64,000 nucleotides of DNA, taken from assembly GCF_947488025.1 (NCBI RefSeq), contig NZ_CANKYS010000010.1:100301-164300 (forward strand), in the 5' to 3' direction. Below are positions 9,531 through 17,689 of this stretch, one piece after another. The stretch is from an uncultured Nocardioides sp. (GTDB lineage Bacteria; Actinomycetota; Actinomycetes; Propionibacteriales; Nocardioidaceae). Position 1 is the first letter of the stretch. Each line of letters opens with the position of its first letter. The notes beneath the pieces are model-generated. The model was not told the DNA's origin. It worked only from the letters and a program-made list of their open reading frames with translations, and searched no databases. The position numbers and the translations under genes are program-made.

Positions 9531-10463
9531 GTGCCGCTGAGCTCCGAGTTGACGCTGGCGTCCTCGCCGCGCGCTGCGGCCGACGCGCGTCGCTGGGTGG
9601 GTGAGGTGTGCCAGCGCCTGGAGCGGCCCGACCTCGTCGAGTGCGCCGAGCTCGGGGTGTCGGAGCTGGTGGCCAACGCGATCCTGCACGCCGCCGCCCC
9701 CTACAAGGTCCGTGTGCGCGGCACCGCGTCCCACCCGCGCATCGAGGTGGTGGACGGCTCGCCCCGCCCCCCGGTGCCGCCCGCTCCGGTCGAGGGCGAC
9801 GACCTCGACCTGCTGCTCACCTTCGGCCGCGGTCTGGCGATGGTCGCCCAGTGCGCGGTCGCCTGGGGCGCGACGATCGAGTCCGACGGCAAGATCGTCT
9901 GGTTCGAGCCCGCGCCCGAGATGACCGACTCCGGGTCCGCGGAGTGGGTCATCGACCACCACGACCGCTCGCGGCCCGAGCCCACCAGCGACGGCGCGGT
10001 CGACGTACGCCTCCTGCGCATCGACGTCCCGCTCTACACCTCGCTCAAGCAGCAGTACCACGAGCTGCGGCGCGAGCTGCGCCTGCTGTCGCTCTCGCAC
10101 CAGTCCGACTACCCCCTCGCCGGCGACCTGACGTCGATGTTCGCGAACTTCGAGCGACAGTTCCCCGAGACCTTCCGCGAGCAGATCCAGCAGGCGGAGA
10201 CGCGCGGGCTGCCCAAGGTCGACGTCGCGTTCCCGATGGTCCGCGAGGCCGGCCCCATCTTCGTGACGATGACCGAGATGTTCGACGTCGCCGACGCGTT
10301 CTGCCGGGCCGAGCGGCTGCTCTCGATGGCCCGCACCCCACGCCAGCGCGCCCTGCACAACTGGTTGCTCACCGAGCTGGTCCACCAGCTCGACGGGGCG
10401 GCCGCCCAGCCGTGGAGCGGCAGTCCGGGCGCGGCGTCGCCGTCCACGAGCCGGGTCGGCTGA
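9531..10463 (+). CDS. RsbW/SpoIIAB-like ATPase-domain regulator with unknown C-terminal domain
   Basis: 310 residues from GTG 9531. Residues about 20-125 form a HATPase_c_2 domain of the anti-sigma/serine kinase type: the N-box ELGVSELVANAILHA carries the Mg-coordinating Asn and GRGLAMVAQCA looks like the G-box region. The C-terminal 180 residues (after about 145) are helical, include LRRELRLLSLSHQSDYP and a segment rich in Arg and Glu, and are not recognised. Expected role: binding or phosphorylating an anti-anti-sigma or sigma partner; no partner gene is adjacent. Confidence 0.7.
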   Translation: MPLSSELTLASSPRAAADARRWVGEVCQRLERPDLVECAELGVSELVANAILHAAAPYKVRVRGTASHPRIEVVDGSPRPPVPPAPVEGDDLDLLLTFGRGLAMVAQCAVAWGATIESDGKIVWFEPAPEMTDSGSAEWVIDHHDRSRPEPTSDGAVDVRLLRIDVPLYTSLKQQYHELRRELRLLSLSHQSDYPLAGDLTSMFANFERQFPETFREQIQQAETRGLPKVDVAFPMVREAGPIFVTMTEMFDVADAFCRAERLLSMARTPRQRALHNWLLTELVHQLDGAAAQPWSGSPGAASPSTSRVG

Positions 10464-10489
10464 GCCACCTCCCCTGGGGGCCGTGGGCG

Positions 10490-10843
10490 TCAGCCCCAGC
10501 CGAGCTCGTGGAGGCGCCCGTCGTCGAGCCCGAAGTGATGGGCGACCTCGTGGACCACCGTGATGCGCACCTCGTGCTCGAGGTCCTCGACGGTGTCGGC
10601 CATGTCGAGCAGCGGCCCGCGGAAGAGCAGGATCCGGTCCGGCAGCATGCCGGCGTGGTTGGCCGGCCGCTCGGTGAGCGCCAGCCCGTCGTAGAGCCCG
10701 AGCAGGTCGGGGTCGTCCGCCGGCGCCTCCGGCTCGACGAGGACGACGACGTTGTCCACGAGCCGGGCGAGGTCGTCGGGGAGGCCGTCGAGGGCCCGCT
10801 CGACCATGGCGTCGAACGCGGCAGGGTCGAGGTCGATCGGCAT
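10490..10843 (-). CDS. Small zincin-like metallopeptidase family protein
   Basis: 117 residues, the usual size of the actinobacterial DUF1025-type metallopeptidase family. The zinc motif HEVAHHFG (HExxH) is near residue 99 followed by acidic LDDGRLHELGW, where the third ligand would be expected. The start is supported by a leaderless promoter: TAGGCT at 10850-10855, six bases before ATG, and no Shine-Dalgarno sequence. Physiological substrate unknown. Confidence 0.8.
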   Translation of the reverse strand: MPIDLDPAAFDAMVERALDGLPDDLARLVDNVVVLVEPEAPADDPDLLGLYDGLALTERPANHAGMLPDRILLFRGPLLDMADTVEDLEHEVRITVVHEVAHHFGLDDGRLHELGWG

Positions 10844-10898
10844 GGCGCCAGCCTAGAGCGGCGCCGAAACGGTCCGGCCCGTGCACACGGGCCCTGAA

Positions 10899-10940
10899 AT
10901 GACCGGAAGGGTGAGCCTGGTGGCTCACCCTTCCGGTCAT
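10899..10940 (-). terminator. Strong hairpin terminator after tRNA-Asp
   Basis: A perfect 19-base-pair stem (10899-10917 with 10922-10940) and a 4-base loop. On the minus strand it follows tRNA-Asp directly and is followed by ATTTC. It could also end transcription arriving from the plus strand. Confidence 0.8.
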
Positions 10941-10944
10941 GCGT

Positions 10945-11021
10945 TGGCGACCCCGACGGGACTCGAACCCGCGGCCTCCGCCGTGACAGGGCGGCGCGCT
11001 AACCAACTGCGCTACGGGGCC
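10945..11021 (-). tRNA. tRNA-Asp (anticodon GTC)
   Basis: 77-base cloverleaf with acceptor GGCCCCG/CGGGGTC, anticodon loop CTGTCAC (GTC), T loop TTCGAGT and encoded CCA. It follows tRNA-Glu on the same strand by about 100 bases. Confidence 0.97.
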
Positions 11022-11108
11022 AGGTGTGGTGCTGGTGCTCCTCCGGTCGTGCTGGTGAAGCGGGTGGAACTCTAACCCATGCTCTTCGGCGACACCCAAT
11101 CGGCGTCG

Positions 11109-11139
11109 ACCCCCAACCGGATCGCACCCCCAACCGGAT
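11109..11139. repeat. Direct duplication of the tRNA-Glu 3' end
   Basis: The 14-base string ACCCCCAACCGGAT occurs at 11109-11122 and again at 11126-11139. The second copy is the T-stem/acceptor 3' half of tRNA-Glu; the first copy lies just beyond the tRNA end. Such copies arise from slippage or are left by integration at a tRNA 3' end. Confidence 0.7.
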
Positions 11140-11197
11140 TCGAACCGGCGCTACCGCCGTGAAAGGGCGGGGTCCTGGGCCGCTAGACGATGGGGGC
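11125..11197 (-). tRNA. tRNA-Glu (anticodon TTC)
   Basis: 73-base cloverleaf with acceptor GCCCCCA/TGGGGGT, anticodon loop CTTTCAC (TTC), T loop TTCGAAT and discriminator G. CCA is not encoded. Confidence 0.96.
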
Positions 11198-11346
11198 CAG
11201 CTCGTCCGGGACGGACCCGATCGAGCAGCGCCCAGCATAGGGGCAGCGGCCGTGACGCTCCCAACCTGCGTGCTCCGAGAGACAGATCACTGCCCGACCC
11301 GTGGACGACTTTTCGCAGACACGCCACGACTTGCCACACGTTTGAC

Positions 11347-11352
11347 TAATCT
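11347..11352 (+). promoter_or_regulatory. Leaderless -10 box of the response regulator
   Basis: TAATCT ends seven bases before the GTG at 11359, so the predicted transcript starts on the start codon. No ribosome-binding sequence is present. Confidence 0.6.
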
Positions 11353-11358
11353 TGACTC

Positions 11359-11748
11359 GTGAGCACTGACCGGCAGCTGCGATTCCTCGTGGTCGACGAC
11401 AACGAGGACATCCGCGACGTCTTTTGCCGCCTGGTCGAGCGGGCCGGTCACGAGGCCGCGACGGCGTACGACGGCCAGGACGCGGTGGAGGTCCTGGAGC
11501 GCGAGCGCTTCGACGTCATGCTGCTCGACCTGACCATGCCCAGGATGACCGGTGTCGAGGTGGTGCGCTGGCTGCGCGACCGGCCCGACGTCGCACCCGA
11601 CCTGCGCATCGTGGTCATCTCCGCCTGGGCCGGTGAGAACCGCGCGGTCCTCCAAGAACTCGGCATCACGACCGTCATGCAGAAGCCGCTGCGCATCCAG
11701 CAGCTGACCGACCTGATAGCCGAGACACTGCGCGACCTGGAGTCCTGA
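11359..11748 (+). CDS. Single-domain response regulator (CheY-like receiver)
   Basis: 129 residues that are one receiver domain and nothing else. Acidic pocket Asp13-Asp14 (VVDDNED), phosphoacceptor Asp57 (MLLDLTMP), switch Ser in VVISAWA and Lys109 in MQKPLR are all present. With no output domain it should act by protein contact or as a phosphate relay. The GAF histidine kinase at 13082 is the nearest possible partner, with a small ORF and a P450 between. GTG start is leaderless. Confidence 0.92.
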   Translation: MSTDRQLRFLVVDDNEDIRDVFCRLVERAGHEAATAYDGQDAVEVLERERFDVMLLDLTMPRMTGVEVVRWLRDRPDVAPDLRIVVISAWAGENRAVLQELGITTVMQKPLRIQQLTDLIAETLRDLES

Positions 11749-11843
11749 CCCCGACCCCCCGTCTGCACCTCGGGCACGGACCTCCGCGTCGTCACCCTGC
11801 ACGCCGCCCGGCGTGTTCCACCCCACCACCCCTGGAGAACACC

Positions 11844-11939
11844 ATGATGAACCGCATCCGCACCGCCATCGAAGCCAAGCGCGCCGCCGAGCAGACCCGG
11901 TCCTACTACGTCTGGCGCCCGGGCCCCGGCCGCAAGTGA
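11844..11939 (+). CDS. 31-residue basic small ORF
   Basis: Encodes 31 residues, starting MMNRIRTAIEAKRAAEQTR, then an aromatic stretch SYYVWRPGPGRK. GGAG lies six bases before ATG 11844, so it has a better ribosome site than either neighbour. The first half looks like an amphipathic basic helix. It sits between the response regulator and the P450 on the same strand. No family recognised. Confidence 0.5.
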   Translation: MMNRIRTAIEAKRAAEQTRSYYVWRPGPGRK

Positions 11940-11972
11940 CCTCGGGTCGACGCGCGCAATGATCCACGCGTC

Positions 11973-13085
11973 GTGACGCAGATGGACAGCGCCGAGTCGG
12001 CCGGCGGCCGGCTCGGCGCTGTTCTCTTGTCCCCACGCTCGGGCGTGGTCGCCCTCGGCCCGCACGGGCCGTGGCTGACCACCACCCCCGACCAGGCCCG
12101 GCAGGTCCTGACCGACGTGTCCGGATTCGACTTCCCGGGTGACGTGACGCGCAGCGGCGACCTCTCCGCCAGCCGGGGTGAGACGCGCTCGGGACACCTC
12201 GTCTTCCCACCGCTACAGCCCGAGGCGGTCGAGCGCGGCCTGGCCGTCTTCACCACCGAGTGGGAAGCGGCGATCTCGACGCACGACCCCACGGTCCAGG
12301 GCGAGCCGTACGACGCCATGCTGCTGCTGCGGCGTCCGGTGGCGCGGTCCACGACCTCGGCGGTGCTGCCCTCGCTCGACCGCGCCGACCGCGACCAGGT
12401 CGCCGACCTGGTGCTCAGCTGGATCGATGCCCTGGCACCGGTGATCGCGGCGCGCCGCCCTCCCCGTCGGTGGAGTCGGGCGCGTCGCACGGAGCGCGAC
12501 GCACGCTTGGCGCTGGATGATGCTCTCGCCGCCATCCCCCACCTCGACGGCCCACCCCAGATGACAGCCACGATGCTGGCCGCCGGCATTCAGGTCCCGA
12601 TCGCCGCAGGTGCCTGGCTGCTGGCCTGGCTCGCCAGCCACCCGAGCGACGGAGTCGACCCGGTGTCGGCAGTCTGGGAGACCTTGCGCCTGACCCCTCC
12701 CACGTGGATCACGGCCCGCATCACCACGCGTGAGGTGGACCTCGGGGGTCAGCGGGTGCCGTCGGGCGCCGTCGTGCTGGTCAGTCCCCTTCTCCTCGGC
12801 CGCCTGCACGAGCTGGTGCCCGGAGATCCCGACGGCCTGCCTGGGTTCGACCCGCATCGGTGGCAGAGCGGCGTCCAGCGGCCTGGTGCCTGGCTTCCCT
12901 TCGGTGCCGGACCGCACGCGTGCCCGGGCCGCCACCTCGGGATGGCCCTCCTCACCCACCTGGCTGCGTGGGGGCTCTCGCGCACCCTTTCGCTGACTGA
13001 ACGTGTGACCATCGACCAGAGCCGGGGCATCGCCCCGCTACCGTGTCGTTTCACGATCGCCGACGGAAGGGAGCCGGTCAGGTGA
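11973..13085 (+). CDS. Cytochrome P450-like haem protein without canonical I-helix residues
   Basis: 370 residues, short for a P450. The haem-binding loop FGAGPHACPGRHLG with Cys317 and the K-helix ETLR (Glu236/Arg239) are intact, so haem binding is expected. The I-helix segment reads AAGIQVPIAAGAW where monooxygenases have AGxET or AGxDT: the acid-alcohol pair that activates oxygen is replaced by Gln-Val-Pro. The N-terminal region is also truncated. This is unlike ordinary drug- or steroid-oxidising P450s; peroxygenase-like, substrate-binding or sensor roles are possible. GTG 11973 has no good ribosome site (ATG 11982 is an alternative). Its stop overlaps the kinase start. Confidence 0.82.
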   Translation: MTQMDSAESAGGRLGAVLLSPRSGVVALGPHGPWLTTTPDQARQVLTDVSGFDFPGDVTRSGDLSASRGETRSGHLVFPPLQPEAVERGLAVFTTEWEAAISTHDPTVQGEPYDAMLLLRRPVARSTTSAVLPSLDRADRDQVADLVLSWIDALAPVIAARRPPRRWSRARRTERDARLALDDALAAIPHLDGPPQMTATMLAAGIQVPIAAGAWLLAWLASHPSDGVDPVSAVWETLRLTPPTWITARITTREVDLGGQRVPSGAVVLVSPLLLGRLHELVPGDPDGLPGFDPHRWQSGVQRPGAWLPFGAGPHACPGRHLGMALLTHLAAWGLSRTLSLTERVTIDQSRGIAPLPCRFTIADGREPVR

Positions 13086-14413
13086 TCGACCAGCCCGCGC
13101 TGCAGGACACCGTGGTGGACGGACCGGTGTCCTCCCAGGCGGCGCGCCTGGCCGCGTCAATCCTCTCCGGCGACACATCTCTCGACGCCGCAAGCGCGCT
13201 CATGGCCGAACACTTCCTGTCGCAGCCGCGAGTGGAGATCGTGACCGTCGTCTTCACCAGTTTTGTCCCTGCGGACCAGACTGGATGGATGCAGCTAGGC
13301 GGGCGCGCGTGGGTCCGGGAGTGGGCGGCGCCGGGCTCCTCGCGGACGTTGTTGCCGGCACCGGATGCGGGTCCCGAGGCGGCACTGAGCATGCCGTGGG
13401 TCTCACGGATCGCCAGGACACAGGTCGTCGCCCTCACAGATCGCGACCTGCTGCCGCCCGAAGCCACCCAGGACCTCGAGGAGCTCGCCCGCGCAGGGGT
13501 CCGGAGCTTGATCGCTTCGCCCGTCAGCTTCCAAGGCGACATGTTCGGCAGCCTGTCGCTCGTCAGCGTTGAGGCCGGCGAATGGCCCGACCAACTCATC
13601 CAAGACTTTCGCTCACTCAGGTCCGCCTTCGTATCCCGCCTCGTCCTCGAGCAGTCCCGTCGCTCGCTGGCGGAGGCGCTCGAGGCGGGCGCCGAGGCCC
13701 AGCTGGCCGCGCAGCAGCTGTTCGGCGCGGTGGGGCACGAGCTGCGTACGCCGCTGTCGGCGATCCTGGGCTACACCGAGGGCCTGCTCGACGACGCCGA
13801 GCACGGAACGGCCGACGACGTCGCGACCGGCATGAAGCGCGACGGACCGGTCATCGTCCGCTCCTGCGAGCGGCTGCTGTCCATCGTCGACAACCTGCTG
13901 GGCGCGGGGCGCGCCATGTCGGCCGACGACCAGCGCCAGGAGGTCTCGGTGGCCGACGCGGTCGCCGACGTCATGCACTGGCACCGCACCCCCGCACGGA
14001 CGGCCGGCGTCGACATGCAGGCCCACGTCGACCCGCGCCTGGCCGCGTGGGGACACCCGTCCGCGATCCGGCAGGTCCTCGCCAACCTGCTGGGCAACGC
14101 CATCGCCCACCACCGCCCCACCGGCGGCACCGTGCACCTCACCGCGGAGGCGCTGGTCGGCGAGAGCGCGAAGCCGATGCTGCGCATCATCGTGCGCGAC
14201 GACGGGCCGGGCCTCACGCCCGAACAGCTCGCGCACGTCTTCGAGCCGTTCGTGCGCTTCGCCGCGCCGACCACCCAGGGCAGCGGCCTCGGGCTGTCGC
14301 TGTCGCGCACGATCGCGGAGCGCGAGGGCGGCGCGGTCCGGGGCGAGTCCACTCCGGGCACCGGCTCGTCGTTCTGGCTCGAGCTCCCCGCGTTCCGCCC
14401 CCGGCAGGACTGA
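13082..14413 (+). CDS. GAF-domain sensor histidine kinase
   Basis: 443 residues from GTG 13082, which overlaps the P450 stop (GTGA) and has AAGGGAG upstream. A GAF-like sensory domain (about residues 30-190) is followed by HisKA with phosphoacceptor His219 (GHELRTPLSAILGY) and a HATPase with N box NLLGNAIAHH, G1 DDGPGL, F box VFEPFVRF and G2 GSGLGLSLSR. No membrane segment, so it is cytoplasmic. Coupled translation with the P450 suggests a stoichiometric complex; the receiver at 11359 is the obvious candidate target. Confidence 0.92.
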   Translation: MIDQPALQDTVVDGPVSSQAARLAASILSGDTSLDAASALMAEHFLSQPRVEIVTVVFTSFVPADQTGWMQLGGRAWVREWAAPGSSRTLLPAPDAGPEAALSMPWVSRIARTQVVALTDRDLLPPEATQDLEELARAGVRSLIASPVSFQGDMFGSLSLVSVEAGEWPDQLIQDFRSLRSAFVSRLVLEQSRRSLAEALEAGAEAQLAAQQLFGAVGHELRTPLSAILGYTEGLLDDAEHGTADDVATGMKRDGPVIVRSCERLLSIVDNLLGAGRAMSADDQRQEVSVADAVADVMHWHRTPARTAGVDMQAHVDPRLAAWGHPSAIRQVLANLLGNAIAHHRPTGGTVHLTAEALVGESAKPMLRIIVRDDGPGLTPEQLAHVFEPFVRFAAPTTQGSGLGLSLSRTIAEREGGAVRGESTPGTGSSFWLELPAFRPRQD

Positions 14414-14459
14414 GCCGATTCCCGCCTCGCCAGCGGGCTCATGTATCCTCGTCCCGCTT

Positions 14460-14533
14460 GGGCAGGTAGCTCAGTTGGTACGAGCGATCGCCTGAAAAGT
14501 GATAGGTCGGCGGTTCGACCCCGCCCCTGCCCA
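14460..14533 (+). tRNA. tRNA-Phe (anticodon GAA)
   Basis: 74-base cloverleaf: acceptor GGGCAGG/CCTGCCC, D arm GCTC..GAGC, anticodon loop CTGAAAA (GAA), T loop TTCGACC, discriminator A. CCA is not encoded. The anticodon stem contains a G-T pair. Confidence 0.95.
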
Positions 14534-14540
14534 CAAGCAC

Positions 14541-14577
14541 AGAAGGGCCCCGCTCACGTCCCGACCGGGGCCCTTCT
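14541..14577 (+). terminator. Terminator of tRNA-Phe
   Basis: AGAAGGGCCCCG (14541-14552) pairs perfectly with CGGGGCCCTTCT (14566-14577) around a 13-base loop, eight bases after the tRNA end. Confidence 0.85.
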
Positions 14578-14624
14578 GCATGTCCTCCACCAGCTCTGAC
14601 CGGCGCGCCCGCGAGGATGGTGCG

Positions 14625-15962
14625 GTGCTCCCCCGCCTCGAGGTCGTCCGCCGCCTGCGCCCGGTGGACCTGGTCGCCCCCGGTTCGGCGCAGGTCACCA
14701 CCGCCACGGCCGGCGAGGTCGCGGTGCCGGCGGTCGCGCCGTACGTCGCAGGGACGACGTCCGGCTCCGGCGGCCCGGTGGCGATGCACCTGGGCGACCA
14801 CCGGTTCGCCGCGTCCCTCGACGACGGGTCGGTGTCGCTCGAGGTCCCCGGCGCCGGGACTCTCCGCAGCCGCCGCTTCCACCGCGCCGAGGAACCGACC
14901 GGACTGGGCCTGACGCTGACCGGCACGCACGTGACGGCCTGGAGCCGCGAGGCGGCCGGGTGGGTGGCCCGGGCCCGGCACGACCTGCGGGAGGTCGCGG
15001 CGGAGGGCACCGGCGTGCAGGTCGACACCCGCGACGAGACCGCGCTGCACGGGCTCCGGGTCGAGCTCCCGGACGGCGGCGGGGTCGCCGGGGCGTTCGG
15101 CCAGCTCGGCCTCCGGGACACCCGGTTCGTCACCGACGAGGACGGCTCCCCGGTGCGCGACGACGGCGCGCTGTGGCTGACCGCGACGTCGGCCGGCCCC
15201 GGGTTCTTCGACACCGCGCACACCAGCGTGTGGCGGCTCGACCCCGACACCCTCGAGGTCGGCCACTCCGCCGACCTCTTCTTCCGCAGGCCCGACCGCC
15301 CGGGCGTCTTCGGCGACCACGCCACCCACGTGCTCCGCTCGGAGGGTCGCTGGCTGGTGGCGACCAGCACGTGGGGCGACTTCGAGGCGCCGACGACGCG
15401 CGCGGGGCGCCGTACGCCGGCGGGGTTGCGGGTGACCCTCGCCGAGTCGGGCAGCGACCTGCTGCACGGTGCGCACGTGCTCGACACGCGCGAGCTCCCG
15501 CTGCCCGTCGACGGCCTGGCGTCGATCGCCGCCTGGGACCCGCACCTCGTGCGACGCGACGGCGAGTGGCTGGTCGGCTTCGTCAGCGCCCGCCGGTTTT
15601 TCGACTTCCACCCCGCGCTCGCGGCCGGACGCAGCCTCGACGACCTGCGGCTGCTGGGCGCGGCGACGGACCGTACGTCGACCGAGGGCACGACGCTGGT
15701 CGACGTCGACGGCCGGCTGGTGGTCCTCGCCAGCGACGGCCGCGACTCGCGGCGAGGGCTGCGCGCCCGCTTCCCGGCGTACGACCTCACGATGACCGAG
15801 ACGGGGACGCTGGACGCGCCCTACCCGACCAACCTGCCCTGGCCCACCCTCGCGCAGGTGGACGGCAGGTGGCTCATGGTGACCTTCGACGGGCGCGCGG
15901 CGGGCGGAAAGCTGCTCGGTTACGGGACCCACGGCGACCTCGTGGTGATGCGGTCCGGGTGA
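14625..15962 (+). CDS. Unknown protein with propeller-like repeats
   Basis: 445 residues from GTG 14625, with GAGG upstream; an earlier in-frame Met would fall at the edge of the tRNA terminator. Recurrent units of the type HVLRSEGRWLVATSTW, WDPHLVRRDGEWLVGF and LAQVDGRWLMVTF suggest a five-bladed beta-propeller like those of GH43/GH68-type or sialidase-like proteins. No signal peptide and no clear catalytic triad were found, so enzymatic function is not assigned. Confidence 0.7.
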   Translation: MLPRLEVVRRLRPVDLVAPGSAQVTTATAGEVAVPAVAPYVAGTTSGSGGPVAMHLGDHRFAASLDDGSVSLEVPGAGTLRSRRFHRAEEPTGLGLTLTGTHVTAWSREAAGWVARARHDLREVAAEGTGVQVDTRDETALHGLRVELPDGGGVAGAFGQLGLRDTRFVTDEDGSPVRDDGALWLTATSAGPGFFDTAHTSVWRLDPDTLEVGHSADLFFRRPDRPGVFGDHATHVLRSEGRWLVATSTWGDFEAPTTRAGRRTPAGLRVTLAESGSDLLHGAHVLDTRELPLPVDGLASIAAWDPHLVRRDGEWLVGFVSARRFFDFHPALAAGRSLDDLRLLGAATDRTSTEGTTLVDVDGRLVVLASDGRDSRRGLRARFPAYDLTMTETGTLDAPYPTNLPWPTLAQVDGRWLMVTFDGRAAGGKLLGYGTHGDLVVMRSG

Positions 15963-16065
15963 GCTCGCCGGACTACCCTTGAGGTGACGGCGGTCACCAC
16001 CCCTCGACCGCGCTGACCAGGTCCGCACACCCCGCGGCCGCACCCACCAGAAAAGGACGAAGAGC

Positions 16066-17175
16066 ATGTCTGGACCCCTCGCACCGACTGGATCGGCCGC
16101 CTCCGGCGTCGACGTCTTCGAGCTCGGCAACGAGCACGAGCAGGTCGTCTTCTGCAACGACCGCGCGACCGGCCTGCGGGCCATCGTCGCCATCCACTCC
16201 ACTGCGCTCGGGCCGGCCCTCGGTGGGACGCGGTTCTACCCCTACGCCAGCACCGACGACGCGATCGTCGACGTCCTCAACCTCTCCCGCGGCATGTCCT
16301 ACAAGAACGCGCTCGCCGGCCTCGACCTCGGCGGCGGCAAGGCCGTGATCATCGGCGACCCGGCCGAGCTGAAGACCGAGGCCCTGCTGCGGGCCTACGG
16401 CCGCTTCGTCCAGTCGCTCAACGGCCGTTACTTCACCGCGTGCGACGTCGGCACGTTCAGCGAGGACATGGACCACATCGCCCGCGAGTGCGACTTCGTC
16501 ACCGGCCGCACCGTCGCCCACGGCGGCGCGGGCGACAGCTCGGTGCTGACGGCGTACGGCACGTTCCAGGGCATGCGCGCGGCCGCCGAGCAGGTCTGGG
16601 GCGAGCCCACCCTGGCCGGCCGCACCGTCGGCGTCGCCGGCGTCGGCAAGGTCGGTCGCCACCTCGTGCGCCACCTGATCGAGGACGGCGCCACCGTGGT
16701 CGTCACCGACGTGAACGCGCCGTCGGTCGAGGCCATCCGCGAGCAGTTCCCGCAGGTCACCGCGGTCGCCACCACCGAGGAGCTCGTCGCGAGCGACATC
16801 GACGTCTACGCCCCGTGCGCCATGGGCGGCGCGATCAGCGACGAGGTGCTCGACGTGCTGCGCGCCAAGATCATCTGCGGCGCCGCCAACAACCAGCTCG
16901 CACACTCGGGCATCGAGAAGCAGGTCGAGGAGCGCGGCATCCTCTACGCCCCCGACTACTGCGTGAACTCCGGCGGCGTGATCCAGGTCGCCGACGAGCT
17001 CGAGGGCTTCTCCTTCGAGCGCGCCCAGCAGCGCGCGACCGGCATCTTCGAGACCACCCGCCGGGTGTTCGAGCTCGCCAAGGCCGACGGGGTGACCACG
17101 GCCGAGGCCGCCGACCGGCTCGCCGAGCGTCGCATGCGCGAGGTCGGCCGCCTGCGCGGCATCCACCTCGGCTGA
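16066..17175 (+). CDS. Valine/leucine dehydrogenase (Glu/Leu/Phe/Val dehydrogenase family)
   Basis: 369 residues. Catalyses NAD-dependent oxidative deamination of a branched-chain amino acid to the 2-oxo acid, feeding catabolism or branched fatty acid starters. The catalytic Lys92 is in [10 protein letters not shown]; the glycine-rich NAD site reads [10 protein letters not shown] near residue 190; GAANNQLA is the family segment near 275. ATG 16066 has AAAAGGACGAAG upstream. A palindrome GGTGAC-4-GGTCACC-like sequence near 15984-15999 may be regulatory. Valine and leucine enzymes cannot be told apart by eye. Confidence 0.9.
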   Translation: MSGPLAPTGSAASGVDVFELGNEHEQVVFCNDRATGLRAIVAIHSTALGPALGGTRFYPYASTDDAIVDVLNLSRGMSYKNALAGLDLGGGKAVIIGDPAELKTEALLRAYGRFVQSLNGRYFTACDVGTFSEDMDHIARECDFVTGRTVAHGGAGDSSVLTAYGTFQGMRAAAEQVWGEPTLAGRTVGVAGVGKVGRHLVRHLIEDGATVVVTDVNAPSVEAIREQFPQVTAVATTEELVASDIDVYAPCAMGGAISDEVLDVLRAKIICGAANNQLAHSGIEKQVEERGILYAPDYCVNSGGVIQVADELEGFSFERAQQRATGIFETTRRVFELAKADGVTTAEAADRLAERRMREVGRLRGIHLG

Positions 17176-17204
17176 CCGGGCACTTCCTCGCGCACCAGCA
17201 CGCT

Positions 17205-17249
17205 GACCGGGCGCTTCCTCGCGGACCTACCGCGAGGAAACGCCCGGTC
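17205..17249 (+). terminator. Terminator palindrome after the amino-acid dehydrogenase
   Basis: A 20-base stem with one mismatch (17205-17224 with 17230-17249) and a 5-base loop, between converging genes. A partial copy of its left arm precedes it; that copy begins on the dehydrogenase stop codon, TGACCGGGCACTTCCT at 17173-17188. The same 16 bases recur, inverted, in the tandem repeat at 23632. Confidence 0.75.
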
Positions 17250-17344
17250 GCTGTGTTCTGGCGCGACGGACTGCCCGGTCACCTGCGGGCGTGCTTGTAG
17301 ACCGCACCGCCCGGTCGCCCGGGCGAGGTGATCAGTGCGATCAG

Positions 17345-17533
17345 TCAGTCTGCGCGACGACGCGGGTCGGCATAGTCCGACCACTCGTCGTCAACTGGAT
17401 CGACCTCACTCGTGGAGTGAGTATCTTCTCCGTGAAGCTCCTTCGCCAGCGCGCCGAAGTCCGTCTCGTGAGTCCGGTACTTCAGGTCGCGGGCAACCTT
17501 CGTCTGCTTCGCCTTCGCTCGGCCGCGCCCCAT
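17345..17533 (-). CDS. DUF3073 family small protein
   Basis: 62 residues starting MGRGRAKAKQTKVARDLKY, the characteristic DUF3073 N-terminus, with an acidic tail. The start at 17533 fits the family; an upstream in-frame extension does not. Located downstream of purM on the same strand, as is common in actinobacteria. Function unknown; the basic first 25 residues suggest nucleic-acid contact, which is inference. Confidence 0.85.
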   Translation of the reverse strand: MGRGRAKAKQTKVARDLKYRTHETDFGALAKELHGEDTHSTSEVDPVDDEWSDYADPRRRAD

Positions 17534-17689
17534 AGGGTCGACCCCCTCGCACACTTGGCCGGGGCTGTCGGAGAGCTGCCCGACGCGCCCGGTCTGATCG
17601 GTTACATATCGTGGGGTCAACGCTACCTGAGCGGTGGCTGTTCCCGCACACCAAGAGCCCGCATTTCGTGCTCGAAGTGCCGAATCTCA

